The position numbers were made by a program, and so were the translations under genes. Under the pieces are notes generated by a model, which saw nothing but the letters and a program-made list of their open reading frames with translations, did no database searches and was not told the origin of the DNA. This document shows, piece by piece, positions 26,133-34,793 of a DNA stretch of 39,321 nt. Numbering within the stretch: position 1 is the first letter of the stretch; each line of letters opens with the position of its first letter. Origin of the DNA: Actinomyces sp. oral taxon 170 str. F0386. GTDB lineage: Bacteria; Actinomycetota; Actinomycetes; Actinomycetales; Actinomycetaceae. The stretch is taken from contig NZ_GL882532.1 of NCBI RefSeq assembly GCF_000195595.1, positions 1 to 39,321 of the forward strand, read 5' to 3'.

Positions 26133-26153
26133 CTTGAGTCTGACTGGCTCAAC
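26133..26153. promoter_or_regulatory. HAIR operator 2 of dnaK
   Basis: CTTGAGT-N7-GCTCAAC: the left arm is the exact HAIR consensus and the right arm keeps CTCAA. Its left edge is 63 bp from that of site 1, close to six helical turns, which would put both on the same face of DNA. Confidence 0.82.
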
Positions 26154-26325
26154 CTTAGGACTGGACGATCCATTCCACGGACAGCAGGTGACCTGCGACA
26201 CGCGCGCTGCATCGCGAGCCACCCCCCTCGTGAAGCACCCGCCCACGGCAGCATGGCGGACAGTTCAGGCGGCGCCAGAGCGGTGCACCCCGCCGCTCCG
26301 GCACATCGGGAACTGCGATATCTCG

Positions 26326-26394
26326 CGAGGACTGCGTTTTCCCGCAGATGACTGAGGCCGCACCCTAGAGATTTGCGGGAGAACGCAGTCCTCG
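26326..26394. repeat. 21-bp inverted repeat upstream of dnaK
   Basis: The arm at 26326-26346 (starting CGAGGACTGCGTTTTCC) and the arm at 26374-26394 are complementary at 20 of 21 positions, separated by 27 nt. It lies about 335 bp from the dnaK start and 140 bp from the divergent gene. It could be a small mobile or REP-type palindrome, a transcript end, or an operator. Confidence 0.7.
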
Positions 26395-26524
26395 TCGTGA
26401 AAGTACGTTCTCGATCAGCCCACCAAGCCCCACGCACCGCCGAAGTGTCACGATTGGCGACTTTTCAAAGTCCACCAGCGTCACCCCGGGACCACACCCC
26501 TCGACCAAACAGCACATCACAAGT

Positions 26525-26530
26525 TACCTT
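26525..26530 (+). promoter_or_regulatory. -10 element TACCTT, leaderless-type start
   Basis: TACCTT ends 6 nt before the GTG at 26537. No SD-like tract is present. Confidence 0.55.
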
Positions 26531-26536
26531 GGATCT

Positions 26537-26764
26537 GTGGACGATCCGATCATTGCCAGATCGGCGCTGAAGCACGGCCTGAGCGAGGCTGACATCCTTC
26601 ACGCCTATCACCACCCCATCCGGGCATGGGACATGGGAGATGGTTTCACTATGCTCCTGGGAGCCAACCGGGCTGCCCTTGTCCTCGAGATTGGCTACAT
26701 TCAAGGCATCACCACAATCGTCATCGTCCACGCCATGCGTGCCCGAGAGAAGTTTCTGAGGTGA
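26537..26764 (+). CDS. Small toxin-like protein (DUF4258/BrnT-like fold suspected)
   Basis: A 75-aa protein from GTG 26537. Pattern: I-I-ARSALKHGLSEADILHAY (short helix with His/Lys), then beta-strand-like segments DGFTMLLGANRAALVLEIGYI and TTIVIVHAMRAREKFL. The order helix, four strands and a C-terminal basic H-A-M-x-A-R-x-K resembles small DUF4258/BrnT-type RNase toxins, but the match is by layout only. Its stop overlaps the ATG of the next gene by one base (TGATG), as in toxin-antitoxin pairs. Confidence 0.6.
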   Translation: MDDPIIARSALKHGLSEADILHAYHHPIRAWDMGDGFTMLLGANRAALVLEIGYIQGITTIVIVHAMRAREKFLR

Positions 26765-27039
26765 TGACGATGCCCCGTACTGTTGACGAGATCCTGGCGC
26801 ATGCCGACGAGCTGGCCGCCCGCTTCGAAAACTACGACCCAATCGAGGCCGATGAGGTCGACGTGGCCGCATTAGCGGCCTTGCGAGACGCAGTTGCTGA
26901 ACAGGCCCAGGCCGAACGGCATGTCCTTGATGCCATCAGAGGCGCTCGGGACGCTGGGATGTCCTGGGCAGTCATTGGAAATATGGTCGGAACCTCCGGT
27001 GAGGCCGCCCGCCAGCGCTATCAGCCACTCGTGGCTTGA
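26764..27039 (+). CDS. Small HTH protein, putative antitoxin
   Basis: A 91-aa protein from ATG 26764; GTG 26761 and ATG 26770 are alternatives. An acidic helical N-terminus (VDEILAHADELAARFENYDP..EADEVDVAALAALRDAV) is followed by a helix-turn-helix (RDAGMSWAVIGNMVGTSGEAARQRY). Small proteins with 'GMSWxxIGxxxGxSxxAARQRY' are widespread in actinobacteria and often form operons with small toxins. An antitoxin and autoregulator is the most economical reading. It is translationally coupled to the preceding gene. Confidence 0.65.
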   Translation: MTMPRTVDEILAHADELAARFENYDPIEADEVDVAALAALRDAVAEQAQAERHVLDAIRGARDAGMSWAVIGNMVGTSGEAARQRYQPLVA

Positions 27040-27102
27040 GGTAGATCAGGCCACGTCGGAAGCGACAGGCCTGCACCGGTGTGGAGGCATTCGCCAGCCC
27101 GG

Positions 27103-27108
27103 TAGCCT
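27103..27108 (+). promoter_or_regulatory. -10 element TAGCCT, leaderless-type start
   Basis: TAGCCT ends 7 nt (GGCACGC) before ATG 27116. No SD sequence is present. Confidence 0.6.
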
Positions 27109-27115
27109 GGCACGC

Positions 27116-27529
27116 ATGAGCACCCCTCCACCGGAAGGCCTGCCCGATCCCGAGGACGTCTTCGATCATCTGCGTCGCGAGGACGGGGAGCATGTGGGCT
27201 ATATCGAGATGAGTGCGGACGGCCGGTTCATCCCTTACGACCGGCTGTGGATCCGGCGCGGCGAGGCCATGGAGCTCGACGAGGCCGAGGCGGTCCTGGA
27301 CGCGATCGGTCTGCGGCTTCTGGCGGAGGACTGGCTCCTTGAGGAGGACGATCCGCAAACGGGCGAGGCTAGCTGGACCCGGGTCAGGATCCGCGAGATC
27401 CACCGGAACCGCGTCATCGTCGCCAGGGCGGTGGAGGACCTGTCGGCCACCAGCGTCGCCAAGTCCGTGGACCTCATCGGTGCCATCGAGCTGCCTCTCC
27501 CGACGACGCGACTGCGCCGAGCCGCCTGA
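27116..27529 (+). CDS. Hypothetical protein, 137 aa
   Basis: I do not recognise the family. The protein is acidic at the N-terminus (LPDPEDVFDHLRREDGEHVGYIEMS) and then reads DGRFIPYDRLWIRRGEAMELDEAEAVLDAIGLRLLAEDWLL, followed by strand-rich RVRIREIHRNRVIVARAV and a basic tail TTRLRRAA. It is cytosolic, with no signal or membrane segment. ATG 27116 is supported by the TAGCCT box 7 nt upstream; a longer frame from 26894 overlaps the antitoxin-like gene and is rejected. It is 77 bp after that gene, so it is probably a separate transcript. It is convergent with the MFS gene. Confidence 0.75.
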   Translation: MSTPPPEGLPDPEDVFDHLRREDGEHVGYIEMSADGRFIPYDRLWIRRGEAMELDEAEAVLDAIGLRLLAEDWLLEEDDPQTGEASWTRVRIREIHRNRVIVARAVEDLSATSVAKSVDLIGAIELPLPTTRLRRAA

Positions 27530-27562
27530 GCAGACACCACAGAGTCTGCGGGGCATGAGCCT

Positions 27563-28870
27563 TTACTCGCCCAGACGGTGGGCCTGACGCTCGGCCTCCT
27601 GGGCAGCCATGCGCTCCTTCTCGCCCCTCTCGCGCAGGCCGAAGACCGCCAGGATGTTGGCGATGACGCCGACGGCCACGATGACGACGCCGAAGGCGGC
27701 ACCGCTGGCCTCCCCGGTCAGCCCCACCAACGGGCTGACGAGTCCGCCGACGACGAACTGGAGGAAGCCGAGCAGCGCGGACCCAGTCCCCGCCCACCGG
27801 CCGGTGCGGTCCAGCGCGAGCGCCGGCGCGTTGCCCATTGACAGCCCCAAACAGGCCGCGTGCGCCAGGAAGAGCGCCACCACGACGACGAGCAGCGGCA
27901 CCCGCTCCGCGCCCGTCACCGGCTCGCGCAGCCAGGTCAGGCAGACCGCGGCGAAGACGACGTCGACGATCAGCCCCACAATGAGCCCGACCCACACCTG
28001 GCGGGCCTGGGAGAAGCGACGCACCAGGGATGCCGCCACACCGATCGTCACGGTGACGGTTGCCCCACACAGGCCGAACACCGCCGTGTAGGCCACTGTC
28101 CCCATACCCAACACGTTGCGCAGCACGAAGGGAGCGGCGGACAGGTAGGCCATGAGCAGCCCGAAGGACAGGGCATTGATGAACAGGAGACGCACGAGGA
28201 CGTGGTCGTGGGCCAGCTCGCGGGTGCCGTCGAGCAGGATCCGCAGGCCGCCGTCGTGGCGCCGCTCGGCGGGCAGGGACTCGGGTACCCAGAGGGCCAC
28301 CATGAGGACGAGCAGCCCGGTGAAGGCGGCCACGACCCCTAGGACGCCGCGCCAGCCGATGGGCTCGACGAGCACGCCACCGAGGATAGGGGCGACCACG
28401 GGGGCGATCCCCTGGATCACCATGACGACGCTGAGCGCCCGGGCGGCGGTGATACCGCGGGAGCGGTCGGAGATAACGGCCCGACCCAGGACCATGCCGG
28501 CTGCTCCCCCGAGTCCTTGGAGGAAGCGTGCTGTCAGGAGGATGGACAGGCTCGAGGCCAGGGCGGCGCCGATGCTGGCAGCCAGGGCGAGCACGCTGCC
28601 CCACAGCAGGAGGGGACGCCGGCCGACCCGGTCGGACAGGACCCCGATGGTCAGCTGCCCCAGGGCGATCCCTACGAGGAAGGTCGTCATCGTCAGCTGG
28701 ACGCTGGAGGCGGAGACGGCCAGGTCGTCGGCCATCTGGGCGAAGGCCGGCAGGTAGGCGTCGGTGGCCAGGGGCGCGACGGCCGCGAGCGCGGCCAGGG
28801 CGATGAGGAGCGTGGTGGGGAAGGCCGCCCTCAACCCGCTGTCGGTGGGGGCGTCCGGCGAAGCTGTCAT
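27563..28870 (-). CDS. Bcr/CflA-type MFS drug exporter
   Basis: A 435-aa protein with 12 predicted helices. Helix 1 ends ATDAYLPAFAQMADDL, the typical Bcr/CflA (DHA1) signature. The loop 2-3 motif GVLSDRVGRRPLLLWG is MFS motif A, and helix 5 contains GGAAGMVLGRAVISDRSRG (motif C region). A long central loop with LPAERRHDGGLRILLDGTR divides the halves. Likely proton-driven export of drugs or metabolites across the membrane. ATG 28870 follows TACCCT by 6 nt. It is divergent from the AAA+ gene. Confidence 0.92.
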   Translation of the reverse strand: MTASPDAPTDSGLRAAFPTTLLIALAALAAVAPLATDAYLPAFAQMADDLAVSASSVQLTMTTFLVGIALGQLTIGVLSDRVGRRPLLLWGSVLALAASIGAALASSLSILLTARFLQGLGGAAGMVLGRAVISDRSRGITAARALSVVMVIQGIAPVVAPILGGVLVEPIGWRGVLGVVAAFTGLLVLMVALWVPESLPAERRHDGGLRILLDGTRELAHDHVLVRLLFINALSFGLLMAYLSAAPFVLRNVLGMGTVAYTAVFGLCGATVTVTIGVAASLVRRFSQARQVWVGLIVGLIVDVVFAAVCLTWLREPVTGAERVPLLVVVVALFLAHAACLGLSMGNAPALALDRTGRWAGTGSALLGFLQFVVGGLVSPLVGLTGEASGAAFGVVIVAVGVIANILAVFGLRERGEKERMAAQEAERQAHRLGE

Positions 28871-28876
28871 GACCTG

Positions 28877-28882
28877 AGGGTA
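28877..28882 (-). promoter_or_regulatory. -10 element TACCCT of MFS gene
   Basis: TACCCT is followed by CAGGTC and ATG 28870 on the - strand. The 6-nt gap suggests a leaderless transcript. Confidence 0.55.
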
Positions 28883-28987
28883 GGGATATTTTCAGCCCGC
28901 ACGGCAGTACACGGGCGCGTGATGCGGTGCACGGAGCAGGCGGGCGCACCACAGGATCGCGACAGCACATGTGTCGCTGCCCGCATC

Positions 28988-28993
28988 TAGACT
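28988..28993 (+). promoter_or_regulatory. -10 element TAGACT of AAA+ operon
   Basis: TAGACT is followed by GACCGA and GTG 29000. The gap is 6 nt and there is no SD sequence, so a leaderless start is likely. Confidence 0.6.
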
Positions 28994-28999
28994 GACCGA

Positions 29000-30406
29000 G
29001 TGACCAACCCGCTGATTGATTCCCTGACACGCGCTGTGGACACCGCCCCCGATGACGTCCAGCTGCGCACTCACCTAGCCGAGCTCCTTATGGATGCCGG
29101 CCGAAGCGCTGAGGCGGTGACTCACTGCGCCATCGCCCTTCAGCACGCCCCGACCGACGACGCCGCCCGCGCTCTCATGGCCAGAGCGCTCTCGCCGCAA
29201 ACCGCGCAGGCCCCCGCTGAGCAGGCGGCAAGCATGCTGGAAGAGCAGGCGACCAGCGTATCGACACCGGCGGGTGTCCCCCAGGGAAAGGAGGATCCCT
29301 CGGAGGCTGTCACCACCCCACCGGAGCCCGAGTCATCGGAGGCTCCGGCATTCGGCAGCTCAACGACGTCGGACAACACCGGGGACTTCGACTGGCGGCG
29401 GGCCGAGGAGGACCTCGGCGGACCGGCTGCGCCCTTCGTCTCTTCGAGGCCCTCAGAGCCCTCCGACTCCGACCCCGCTCTCTGCGAGCCTCGCCCGGTC
29501 AGGGCCGACGGCCACAGTGACCCGGCCGACTGGGAGGTGGAGCGGGCCGGTGTACGCCTGGCCGACGTCGGGGGTATGACCGAGGTCAAGAACCGACTCG
29601 AGGCCTCCTTCCTGGCGCCTATGCGCAACCCCGAACTGCGCCGACTCTACGGCAAGAGCCTGCGCGGCGGCCTGCTCCTGTACGGTCCGCCGGGGACGGG
29701 AAAGACCTTCATCGCCCGTGCCATCGCCGGTGAGATGGGAGCGGGTTTCCTGTCCGTGACGATCTCCGACATCCTTGATCCCTACATCGGCAACTCCGAG
29801 GCCAACCTCCACAACATCTTCCAGCAGGCCCGCGACCACGCACCTTGCGTCCTCTTCCTCGACGAGCTCGACGCTATCGGCATCAAGCGCTCACTCTCAC
29901 GTAACTCGAGCATGCGCAGCACCGTTAACCAGCTCCTTGAGGAGCTCGACGGCGTCGGCAGCAACAACGAGGGCATCTACCTGCTGGCCGCCACCAACGC
30001 CCCCTGGGACATCGATCCGGCACTGCGCCGCCCAGGGAGGCTGGACCGGACCCTGCTCGTCCTGCCACCGGACGAGCCGGCGCGCGCCGCCATTCTGCAC
30101 ACGCACCTGCGTGAGCGACCCGTGGAGGGAATCGACCTGCAGGCCCTGGCACGGGCGACCGAGGGGTTGACCGGGGCAGACCTGTCGCACGTGTGCGACT
30201 CCGCTGCTGAGAAGGCGCTCATGGACTCGGTGCGCACCGGCCGACCTCGGCTCATGAATATGCAGGACATGGACGCAGCCCTCAAGGAAGTCCGCCCCTC
30301 GACCGGCCCCTGGTTCGAGACCGCGCGCACCGTCGTCGAGTACTCCGATGCCTCCAGGGAGTACGAGGAACTGCGCGAGTGGATGAAACGACGCCGCCTG
30401 CTATGA
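29000..30406 (+). CDS. p97/Cdc48-like AAA+ ATPase with N-terminal TPR-like part
   Basis: A 468-aa protein starting at GTG 29000. Residues about 1-65 look like tetratricopeptide helices (DDVQLRTHLAELLMDAGRSAEAVTHCAIALQHAPTDDAARALMARAL). A disordered acidic linker runs to about 175. One classic AAA module follows: VRLADVGGMTEVKNRLEAS, Walker A GPPGTGKT (229-236), pore-loop region SDILDPYIGNSEANL, Walker B VLFLDELDAIG (284-294), and the second region of homology AATNAPWDIDPALRRPGRLDR (about 330-350) with the arginine finger. It is a likely hexameric unfoldase or remodeller. It overlaps the next gene by ATGA, so the two are coupled. Client unknown. Confidence 0.88.
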   Translation: MTNPLIDSLTRAVDTAPDDVQLRTHLAELLMDAGRSAEAVTHCAIALQHAPTDDAARALMARALSPQTAQAPAEQAASMLEEQATSVSTPAGVPQGKEDPSEAVTTPPEPESSEAPAFGSSTTSDNTGDFDWRRAEEDLGGPAAPFVSSRPSEPSDSDPALCEPRPVRADGHSDPADWEVERAGVRLADVGGMTEVKNRLEASFLAPMRNPELRRLYGKSLRGGLLLYGPPGTGKTFIARAIAGEMGAGFLSVTISDILDPYIGNSEANLHNIFQQARDHAPCVLFLDELDAIGIKRSLSRNSSMRSTVNQLLEELDGVGSNNEGIYLLAATNAPWDIDPALRRPGRLDRTLLVLPPDEPARAAILHTHLRERPVEGIDLQALARATEGLTGADLSHVCDSAAEKALMDSVRTGRPRLMNMQDMDAALKEVRPSTGPWFETARTVVEYSDASREYEELREWMKRRRLL

Positions 30407-31512
30407 GCACGCCGACGACGTCATCCGAAGGCGGCAGGTCCTTGGAGGATGCCTACGAGCGCGAGCTCACGTGGGCCTTCCAGCTCACCGAAGCCGGGCA
30501 GGACGAGCAAGCCATGCAGATCCTCACCCGCCTACTCGCCGGTTACCCAGACAACGCCGGACTCACCTACACGGTCCTGGCGGTCACGCACAGCGCCGCA
30601 GGTCGACTCGAGGAGTCCGAGGCCATGGCTCGACAAGCGATTGCAGCAGCGCCGGACTATTCCGAGGCCCACCGCCTTCTGGCCCACGCCCTGATCTACC
30701 AAGGCAAGGAACTGGAGGCGGAGCACTCATTGAGGACCGCGCTGGAACTGTCCCCCGAGGACGTCTCGCTGTTCTCCCTCATGGCGACGGCACTGACCAG
30801 GATGGGGCGTACGGAGGAGGCGCTGTTGTACGCCCACGAGGCGGTCAGGCTCTCCCCGGAGAGCGCCGACAGCCACGCGGCCCTGGCCGCCGCGCAGAGA
30901 ACAGCCGACCCGGAGGCGGCCAAGGCCTCTTTGCACGAGGCGCTCAGGCTCGACCCCCTGTGCGAGGAGGCTCTCCTCCTCCAGTTCCAGATACTCGATC
31001 GCCGCACGAGACCCCGTGCAGCGGCCAAGGCACTTGCCGCCTACACGGCCCACACTTCCGTGCACGCCATGGCGCGCATTGCGGTCAGTTCCTTCCTCCT
31101 AAAGTTCCTGAGCGTTGCTCACTTCGGAATGCTCGGGTGCATGTTGCTGACGACGATACTCCTCGCCCTGGTCAGAACATCCGACCTGCCTAGCGAATTC
31201 CTTCTTCTTCCCCTGTTTCTGACGGCGGGCCTCACATGCTGGGCAACGCTCGCACGAATCCGGGCTTTTCGTCTTTATTTCGCGGGCCGCTGCTGGCGAC
31301 TGCTGCGCGCCTGCATCCGACATCATCGGTATCTCGCATTGTGGGGTGCAGCGGTTCCGGTGATCTGGCTAATCCTTGTCATCGGCGTCATCCGTGCGAT
31401 CCAAGGAGACGACGCCATTCTCTCCAGCACCTTGAGCATCAGCATCGTCCATCTGGTACTCGGTTGGGGTGGTTCCCTGCTGGTGCCCTTCATTCAACGC
31501 CGGAACACCTGA
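30403..31512 (+). CDS. TPR protein with C-terminal membrane domain
   Basis: A 369-aa protein from ATG 30403, overlapping the AAA+ stop. Residues about 15-215 hold five to six TPR units (GQDEQAMQILTRLLAGYPDN, GRLEESEAMARQAIAAAPDY, GKELEAEHSLRTALELSPED, GRTEEALLYAHEAVRLSPES, EAAKASLHEALRLDPL). The C-terminal third (about 225-365) has about four membrane helices: FLSVAHFGMLGCMLLTTILLAL, FLLLPLFLTAGLTCWATL, YLALWGAAVPVIWLILVIGV, and a last helix before FIQRRNT. A membrane-anchored TPR scaffold presenting clients to, or recruiting, the soluble AAA+ partner is the natural inference. Function is unknown. Confidence 0.85.
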   Translation: MSTPTTSSEGGRSLEDAYERELTWAFQLTEAGQDEQAMQILTRLLAGYPDNAGLTYTVLAVTHSAAGRLEESEAMARQAIAAAPDYSEAHRLLAHALIYQGKELEAEHSLRTALELSPEDVSLFSLMATALTRMGRTEEALLYAHEAVRLSPESADSHAALAAAQRTADPEAAKASLHEALRLDPLCEEALLLQFQILDRRTRPRAAAKALAAYTAHTSVHAMARIAVSSFLLKFLSVAHFGMLGCMLLTTILLALVRTSDLPSEFLLLPLFLTAGLTCWATLARIRAFRLYFAGRCWRLLRACIRHHRYLALWGAAVPVIWLILVIGVIRAIQGDDAILSSTLSISIVHLVLGWGGSLLVPFIQRRNT

Positions 31513-31525
31513 CAGCAGCTCCCGC

Positions 31526-32280
<755 letters not shown>

Positions 32281-32284
<4 letters not shown>

Positions 32285-33450
32285 GATCCGCTCCTGACCG
32301 CCGAGCGCTGGCGTCCGAAGATGATGGTGAGGAACACTGGCACGCCCACGAGGGCGGTCAGGATACCGACGGGTACGGCCACTCCCGGCACGATGATCTG
32401 GCTGGCGGCGTGGGCGGCGGTCAGCAGGGTGGATCCGGCCAGGATGGAGGCGGGCACGAGGAAGCGCTGGTCCTCCCCCACCAGGCCGCGGGCCATGTGC
32501 GGCCCCACGAGCCCCACGAAGCCGATGATCCCCACGAAGGCCACGGACAGGGCGGCCAGCAGCGAGACCCCGACCAGGGTCCACGCGCGCAGGCGCGCCA
32601 CGTTGATGCCCATGGCCGCGGCGCGCGCCTCCCCCAGGGTGATGGCGGTCAGTCGCCAGCCGTTGACCCAGAACACGGGCGTGGCCACGAGCAGAGCCAC
32701 CGAGACGGTGGCCACGGCCGGCCAGGTGGCGCGCATGAGGGAGCCCATTGACCAGAAGACGATCTGCTGGAGGCTCTCGGTGGAGGCCCGGTACTGCACG
32801 AGCGCCAGGAGCGCCTGGCAGCTGAAGACCAGGGCGATGCCCAGCAGGATCGTCATCTCCTTGGTCACCGAGGGCAGCCGAGAGACCATCGCGATGGCCA
32901 TGGAGGCCGCCAGTCCCGCCGTCATCGCCACGATCGGAAGGGTCGCCCCGGTAGCCACCGGCAGCACGAGGCCCGTGACGATCGCCAGCGCCGCGCCGAG
33001 GGCCGAGGCCGCCGAGATCCCCAGGGTGAAGGGCTCGGCCAGCGGGTTGTCGAGGATCGTCTGCATCTGCACGCCGGCCAGGGACAGCGCCCCGCCCACC
33101 AGGACCGCCAGGAGCGCCGGGGGCAGGCGCAGGTTGATGACGATGTTGGCGACCCACGGGTCGTAGTCGGCGTAGAAGAGGGAGCCGAGTACCTGGGCCG
33201 GACTGAACCCCAACGGCCCCACCATCAACGCCGCCAGGAAGACGGCCAGGAGCAGGGTCGCGAGTCCCATCAGCATCGCGATGCGACGCAGGGTCCGACG
33301 ACGGTAGGAGGCGTAGGCCGACGACGCACTGTCCGCACCGCCCGCGGGGGCGGTCTGAGTCCCGGTCGTGCCGGTCACCGCGCTGTCGGTTCGGGCACCC
33401 GTTCCATCAGCGGCGTCGTCGGCAGGGGCCTTGGAGCGCGGGGCGCCCAT
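32281..33450 (-). CDS. FecCD-family iron-siderophore permease
   Basis: A 389-aa permease. A disordered Ala/Thr/Asp-rich N-terminal 45 residues precede about nine to ten helices. FecCD/BtuC features include LRLPPALLAVLVGGALSLAGVQMQTILDNPLAEPFTLGISAASALGA (the ADP-coupling and gating region), LGEARAAAMGINVARLRAW, and FVGIIGFVGLVGPHMARGLVGEDQRFLVPAS, the loop that docks the ATPase. ATG 33450 overlaps the binding-protein stop by one base. One permease only, so it presumably acts as a homodimer. Confidence 0.94.
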
Positions 33451-34622
33451 CAGATGGAGGTGAAGAAGACGCCCTCGGCCTTCCAGGGCATGTAGTCGTC
33501 GTGGAAGGACTTCCAGACGGCGTCGGGGTCGATGTCGCTGAAGGCCTCGGGGTTCTGCCACTTGGCGAAGGTGAGGTAGGCGATGAAGTTGTAGGGGGCG
33601 TCGTAGAACTGGTGGTAGACGCCGTAGACATGCCGGTCGGTGAAGGCCTGGATCTGGTCGTAGCCGGGCTGGTTCTTCAGCTGCTCCAGACTGGCCTTGG
33701 CGGAGGCCTCGTCGGCCTTGTAGCCGAGGTGGACATAGCTGGTCTGGGCGGTGTCCTTGATCTTCTGCTGCTGCCACTCGCCACCGGTGGCGATGATGTT
33801 CTGGGGGTTGGAGGCGATGACCTGCTCGGGGGTGAGAACGCCCTCCTCGCCGGACAAAAGGCTGTCGGCGATATTGGTGCCACCGGTCGCCGTGACGATG
33901 GCCCCCAGGTTGGCGGTGGAATAGGTGGAACCGGGGTCGTTGACGCCCGGGCCGCGCCACAGGAAGGTGGTGGGCCTGGTGGTCAGGGACTTCACCTTCT
34001 CAACGATGGGGTCGACCTGCTTCTTGTAGAAGGAGACGAAGGCCTCGGCCTCCTTGCGCTTGTCGAAGAGGTCGCCCATAAGGGTGACCGAGGGGACGGT
34101 GTTCTTGACCGGGTCGCGTCGGAAGTCTGTGACGACGTACTTGATCTGCTGACCGTCCAGCTTCTCGAGGTAGCCCTTCTCCTTCGCGGAGTTGTAGACG
34201 TCCAGGGTCATGACGAAGACGTCGGGCTTGTACTGCACCAGGGTCTCAATGGGCAGGCCGTCCTTGGCGATGGAGCCGATGGTCGGCAGCTCGGCGGCCT
34301 TGGGCGAGACCGCCACGATCTTCTCGTAGAAGTCGGGAGCGGCCTTCTGAAGGTCCTCGCCCCAGGCGACCACCTTGTCGACGGGGTTGGTCTTGTTGAG
34401 GAAGGCGAGGGAGTAGACGTGGCGGGACTCGCTCAGGACGATGTTCTTCGGCTGGGTGTCGAAGGCGACCTTGCGACCGACGATGTCAGTGACCTCGAAC
34501 CCGCCGCCCGACGCGCTCGCGGAGGCACCGCCGCTGGAGCCCTTGCCGGCGCGGGAGGTGACTCCGCAGCTGGCGAGGACGGCAGTGAGTGGGAGGGCCA
34601 TGAGCAGGGTACGACGGCGCAT
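33450..34622 (-). CDS. Iron-siderophore substrate-binding lipoprotein
   Basis: A 390-aa class III binding protein. Lipobox VLASC (Cys19), Ser/Gly/Ala linker to about 40, then TroA/FhuD-like lobes: FEVTDIVGRKVAFDTQPKNIVL, VDKVVAWGEDL, IGSIAKDGLPIETLVQYKPDVFVM, the inter-lobe helix near FYKKQVDPIVEKVKSL, and VYGVYHQFYDAPYNFIAYLTFAKW. ATG 34622 has GAAGGA upstream. The N-terminal MRRRTLLMAL suits a lipoprotein signal. Ligand (siderophore or haem) cannot be told; the IdeR-type box upstream indicates iron. Confidence 0.92.
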   Translation of the reverse strand: MRRRTLLMALPLTAVLASCGVTSRAGKGSSGGASASASGGGFEVTDIVGRKVAFDTQPKNIVLSESRHVYSLAFLNKTNPVDKVVAWGEDLQKAAPDFYEKIVAVSPKAAELPTIGSIAKDGLPIETLVQYKPDVFVMTLDVYNSAKEKGYLEKLDGQQIKYVVTDFRRDPVKNTVPSVTLMGDLFDKRKEAEAFVSFYKKQVDPIVEKVKSLTTRPTTFLWRGPGVNDPGSTYSTANLGAIVTATGGTNIADSLLSGEEGVLTPEQVIASNPQNIIATGGEWQQQKIKDTAQTSYVHLGYKADEASAKASLEQLKNQPGYDQIQAFTDRHVYGVYHQFYDAPYNFIAYLTFAKWQNPEAFSDIDPDAVWKSFHDDYMPWKAEGVFFTSI

Positions 34623-34665
34623 AGGAGTCCTTCGGTGACGCGAGGTTGAAAGCAGATCACCGAGG

Positions 34666-34695
34666 ATATTAGGTCTACCTAAGTCAACTTGCCAA
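34666..34695 (-). promoter_or_regulatory. Iron-uptake promoter with IdeR/DtxR-like box
   Basis: On the - strand TTGGCA (34690-34695) and TAATAT (34666-34671), 18 nt apart, form a good -35/-10 pair. The dyad TTAGGTAGACCTAA (34669-34682) overlaps the -10 and matches the two TTAGGT/ACCTAA halves of the IdeR/DtxR operator. A second, weaker TTAG..AGGTTAG match lies near 34712-34724. Confidence 0.75.
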
Positions 34696-34793
34696 GAGAG
34701 TTACCTTTATTTTAGTAAGGTTAGACAAATGCTGTGCGGACCAGATGGATGGTCGGCACAGCGACAAGGCGGCGTCAGACCGAGCCACAACAG

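Larger units (their letters stand above)
25993..26536. other. Long intergenic region between dnaK and the toxin-like gene
   Basis: This 544-bp gap has no credible gene. Its left part (25993-26155) is the dnaK leader and promoter with two HAIR sites (26070-26090, 26133-26153) and an extra GTTGAGT half-site (26097-26103). Its middle (about 26160-26320) shows nothing I recognise. Its right part holds the 21-bp inverted repeat at 26326-26394, then about 130 bp of lower-GC DNA leading to the promoter of the gene at 26537. Confidence 0.7.
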
